A DNA stretch of 20,442 bases, taken from positions 1 to 20,442 of IMG/VR virus record IMGVR_UViG_3300012268_000006, one strand, 5' to 3'. The notes below the pieces were generated by a model that searched no databases, was not told where the DNA came from, and saw only the letters and a program-made list of their open reading frames with translations. The position numbers were made by a program, and so were the translations under genes. Shown piece by piece: positions 18,203 to 20,442 of the stretch; position 1 is the first letter of the stretch; the number at the start of each line of letters is the position of its first letter. Source of the DNA: a virus.

Positions 18203-20442
18203 ATGGGTCTCTTTGGTAGCAAGAAAATCTACGTCTCCAGCTCGATTTACAATCTGGCTGGGGACGAATTGGATCGTCCAAACTTCCTGAAATCGAGTCT
18301 CTTTGCAGCGGTCATGAACCCATACGATGCGTATCTGGGTGATACCATTGTCGGAAACTATCTGACTGGACCGGGCATTATGCAGCGGTCTTTCTTCAAT
18401 TGGTCTGTGCGTAACGACATTGCTGGGCTGCCCACATTGGATGTGTCCAACGCAACAACGATCGACCCTCTGCTTGTTCAGCCTTTGGTTCCAGTGCCTT
18501 CAACTCCTGCGGGTCAGGTGATTCAAGTACAGACAGCCGTACTGACTGACGGAGACTATGGTCTCTGGGCAGAACAATGGATCTTGGAGAATGATCCAAG
18601 TGTGATCGACACAGACTGGGTGGCTGATTATGACGAAGACACAAACGAGATCACAATCCAGTTTGAAGGTGGTGGGACAACTGTCTTCAATCCAGTCGGC
18701 TTCAACAAGAACAACAAATATATCGTTGCCAAATACTCGTCTGTAGTCCCATCAGCATCAGAACCTCTGGAAGTTGGAACCAAGATTCTGAGTGTCAGTT
18801 CGACACCATCAACCACAGGCTATGTGCTGGACTCAACAGTCAACACAGGGGTGGTCAATTACAACCTGGATCAGATCGTTGAAGTGACCAAATCATACAG
18901 TGATGGAAGCTCTGGTACATTCACCTCCAGTGCTCAGAACGTGAACCAAGGCTTTAACAGTCTGCTGAACACCTGGAATCGGACTGATTACGTTGGTTCA
19001 ACAGCAGGTGGGGATGACGTCTCAAACATCGAGAAGTGGCTGTATATCTGGGAACGTCGTGAGATCTACAACAATACTGTGGGGACCACGGTCGTTACGA
19101 CAAATCCGAATACACCCTCACCAGGGGTGACGGAGACTGTCTCGACAACAACCAAAGGAGATTGGCTCCGCCCTATCTACGATCATCAGCTCGACACACA
19201 GGAAACCATTGAGGACAATGTGATCCTGAATGGTGTGTGGATCTACCAGATTGGGACTGGCCAGGCCACACTGGATGCTTTGGTGGATGAAGAAGCGAAT
19301 GAACCAAGCCCGGATTACTACCCATTTATCCCTATTCGTTTGAACAACGTAGGGCTTCGGGAACCAGTGTTTGATGACCTGTATGCTGAAAGCAAACGGG
19401 CATACAAACGTGCAACTGGTGGTCCGATGGAGGGCAACAATATCGACAAGATCCTCGACGAAGTTGAGGCAAACGAAGATATTGGAGACATCGACTATTC
19501 CTATGTTCAGTGGGGTGTGTCGGTGAACGTGTTTGATCCTGCTTGTCGCCGGTACATGTATGAGTGGTTCAAAAACCAGATCCCATATCAAAACACATCT
19601 CCATCGACGATGACTAATTTTACAAACTCAGTCACCAACTATGAAGCCGATATGGCCACATATACGGAGTGGCTTGAGGGTCAAGGTGATAGTGGTGATG
19701 CGTTGTTTGGGGAACCTCGTCCTCCAAAACCAACAATCTCAGAACCTCCATCGACGACAGTTCGTCTGGTTGCAGATCACCCTCAATTGGGTGGTTTTGA
19801 TAACCGTTTCACATGGGTAAATATCACTGAAACTTCTCATACTGGTTTGGGTAAAGCTGGTGCTGTTCCAGGAGACATCTGGTGGGATACAGGTGATACT
19901 CTGAGCTGGAGTGTTCAGACTGGTTCAACAGGACGTGATGGGGATTTTCTGCCCATGTTCACGGTCAACACTCTAGACGAAATGGTGTTGTTCAAACAAA
20001 CCGGGGTCAACACGTACTCGAAGATGTCCATTTGGGGCATGGTTCATGAGAACTTCATCTATGGTGGTAAGGCTGTACGGACAACTCTGGCTGAAGGTGT
20101 TGCAGATACTGCTGAGTCTGTCTTCATCGTACCTCTGCACGCTCCAACGGTGAAAACTCTGGGTGTGAAAGACTTCACCCAAATGGCTCTGTCAAACACG
20201 TTTATCACCTTCAACTCGTACAAGGTCGTGAAGAAGAAGTGGTATCAGACATTCCTCGGAATGTTGTTCATCGTGATTGCCATCGTTGTGGTGTCTGCTC
20301 TGATTGCTCCGTCTGCCGTAGGGGGTGCCTCTGGGGTATTCGGAACCAACGCTGCTGTGGGTGGTGCTCTGGGTCTCACAGGTACAGGTGCGATCGTTGC
20401 TGGTGCTGTGACCAATGCCATTGCTGCTGTGGTTATTGCACA
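18203..20442 (+). CDS. Large virion protein with hydrophobic segment, 3' end missing
   Basis: Open from ATG 18203 (TAAGGAG 8 nt upstream) to the window edge, at least 746 residues without a stop. The N-terminus MGLFGSKKIYVSSSIYNLAGDE resembles the start of a family of large uncharacterised phage virion proteins, which I recall only in outline. The body is beta-rich with many T, N, D and W residues. At about residues 676-700 a basic KKKW leads into a strong membrane-type segment (FLGMLFIVIAIVVVSALIAP), then Gly/Ala-rich hydrophobic sequence to the edge (GGASGVFGTNAAVGGALGL). A structural protein that can insert into membranes could help eject DNA, but a tail or baseplate role is equally open. 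Confidence 0.65.
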   Translation, partial: MGLFGSKKIYVSSSIYNLAGDELDRPNFLKSSLFAAVMNPYDAYLGDTIVGNYLTGPGIMQRSFFNWSVRNDIAGLPTLDVSNATTIDPLLVQPLVPVPSTPAGQVIQVQTAVLTDGDYGLWAEQWILENDPSVIDTDWVADYDEDTNEITIQFEGGGTTVFNPVGFNKNNKYIVAKYSSVVPSASEPLEVGTKILSVSSTPSTTGYVLDSTVNTGVVNYNLDQIVEVTKSYSDGSSGTFTSSAQNVNQGFNSLLNTWNRTDYVGSTAGGDDVSNIEKWLYIWERREIYNNTVGTTVVTTNPNTPSPGVTETVSTTTKGDWLRPIYDHQLDTQETIEDNVILNGVWIYQIGTGQATLDALVDEEANEPSPDYYPFIPIRLNNVGLREPVFDDLYAESKRAYKRATGGPMEGNNIDKILDEVEANEDIGDIDYSYVQWGVSVNVFDPACRRYMYEWFKNQIPYQNTSPSTMTNFTNSVTNYEADMATYTEWLEGQGDSGDALFGEPRPPKPTISEPPSTTVRLVADHPQLGGFDNRFTWVNITETSHTGLGKAGAVPGDIWWDTGDTLSWSVQTGSTGRDGDFLPMFTVNTLDEMVLFKQTGVNTYSKMSIWGMVHENFIYGGKAVRTTLAEGVADTAESVFIVPLHAPTVKTLGVKDFTQMALSNTFITFNSYKVVKKKWYQTFLGMLFIVIAIVVVSALIAPSAVGGASGVFGTNAAVGGALGLTGTGAIVAGAVTNAIAAVVIA

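Overview
The window is a segment of a tailed double-stranded DNA bacteriophage genome. It carries a near-complete head-morphogenesis and packaging module (small and large terminase, head-tail adaptor candidate, lysis cassette, portal, scaffold, N4-gp56-type major capsid protein, further virion proteins) and a dense phage tRNA cluster. I see no integrase, plasmid, IS or CRISPR signature. The host is uncertain. The tRNA-His has A73 and no G at position -1, the form typical of alphaproteobacteria, so an alphaproteobacterial host is a reasonable but unproven guess. The two-membrane spanin pair shows that the host is Gram-negative. Tail genes lie beyond the right edge, so the virion morphology cannot be fixed.

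Layout. 1-848: three small leftward genes of unknown function, the last cut by the window edge. 849-1574: about 725 bp without a convincing gene, holding a 55-bp-spaced tandem promoter/operator-like repeat, an 81-nt nested palindrome, several hairpins and a sigma70-like promoter. 1575-2876: about fifteen tRNA genes in two arrays, seven rightward (one doubtful) then eight leftward, meeting tail to tail with 6 bp between their encoded CCA ends. 2877-3116: structured leader with competing hairpins and a strong leftward terminator. 3117-5652: leftward operon of three genes that look like virion surface or receptor-binding proteins. 5653-5729: short divergent promoter region. 5730-20442: the rightward late operon, tightly packed with several 1-8 base overlaps, with a terminator just after the capsid gene.

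How the genes work together. TerS and TerL cut and pump DNA through the portal into a prohead built from the scaffold and the N4-gp56-family capsid protein. The product of 8051-8746 probably joins head to tail. Holin candidate, amidase endolysin and Rz/Rz1-type spanins open the three cell-envelope layers. The two large proteins at the right end, one with seven exact 15-residue repeats and one with a hydrophobic Gly/Ala-rich segment, are probably virion proteins of the neck, tail or ejection apparatus.

The most unusual part is the tRNA cluster. Several members depart from the canonical tRNA fold: a Ser(GCT) tRNA with essentially no D-arm, a tRNA whose acceptor strand is separated from the D-arm by 32 nt, two tRNAs that lost the D-loop GG and also have G instead of T at T-loop position 55, and an Asn(GTT) tRNA with an unpaired acceptor. 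All tRNA folds were made by eye and need covariance-model and RNA-level checks.
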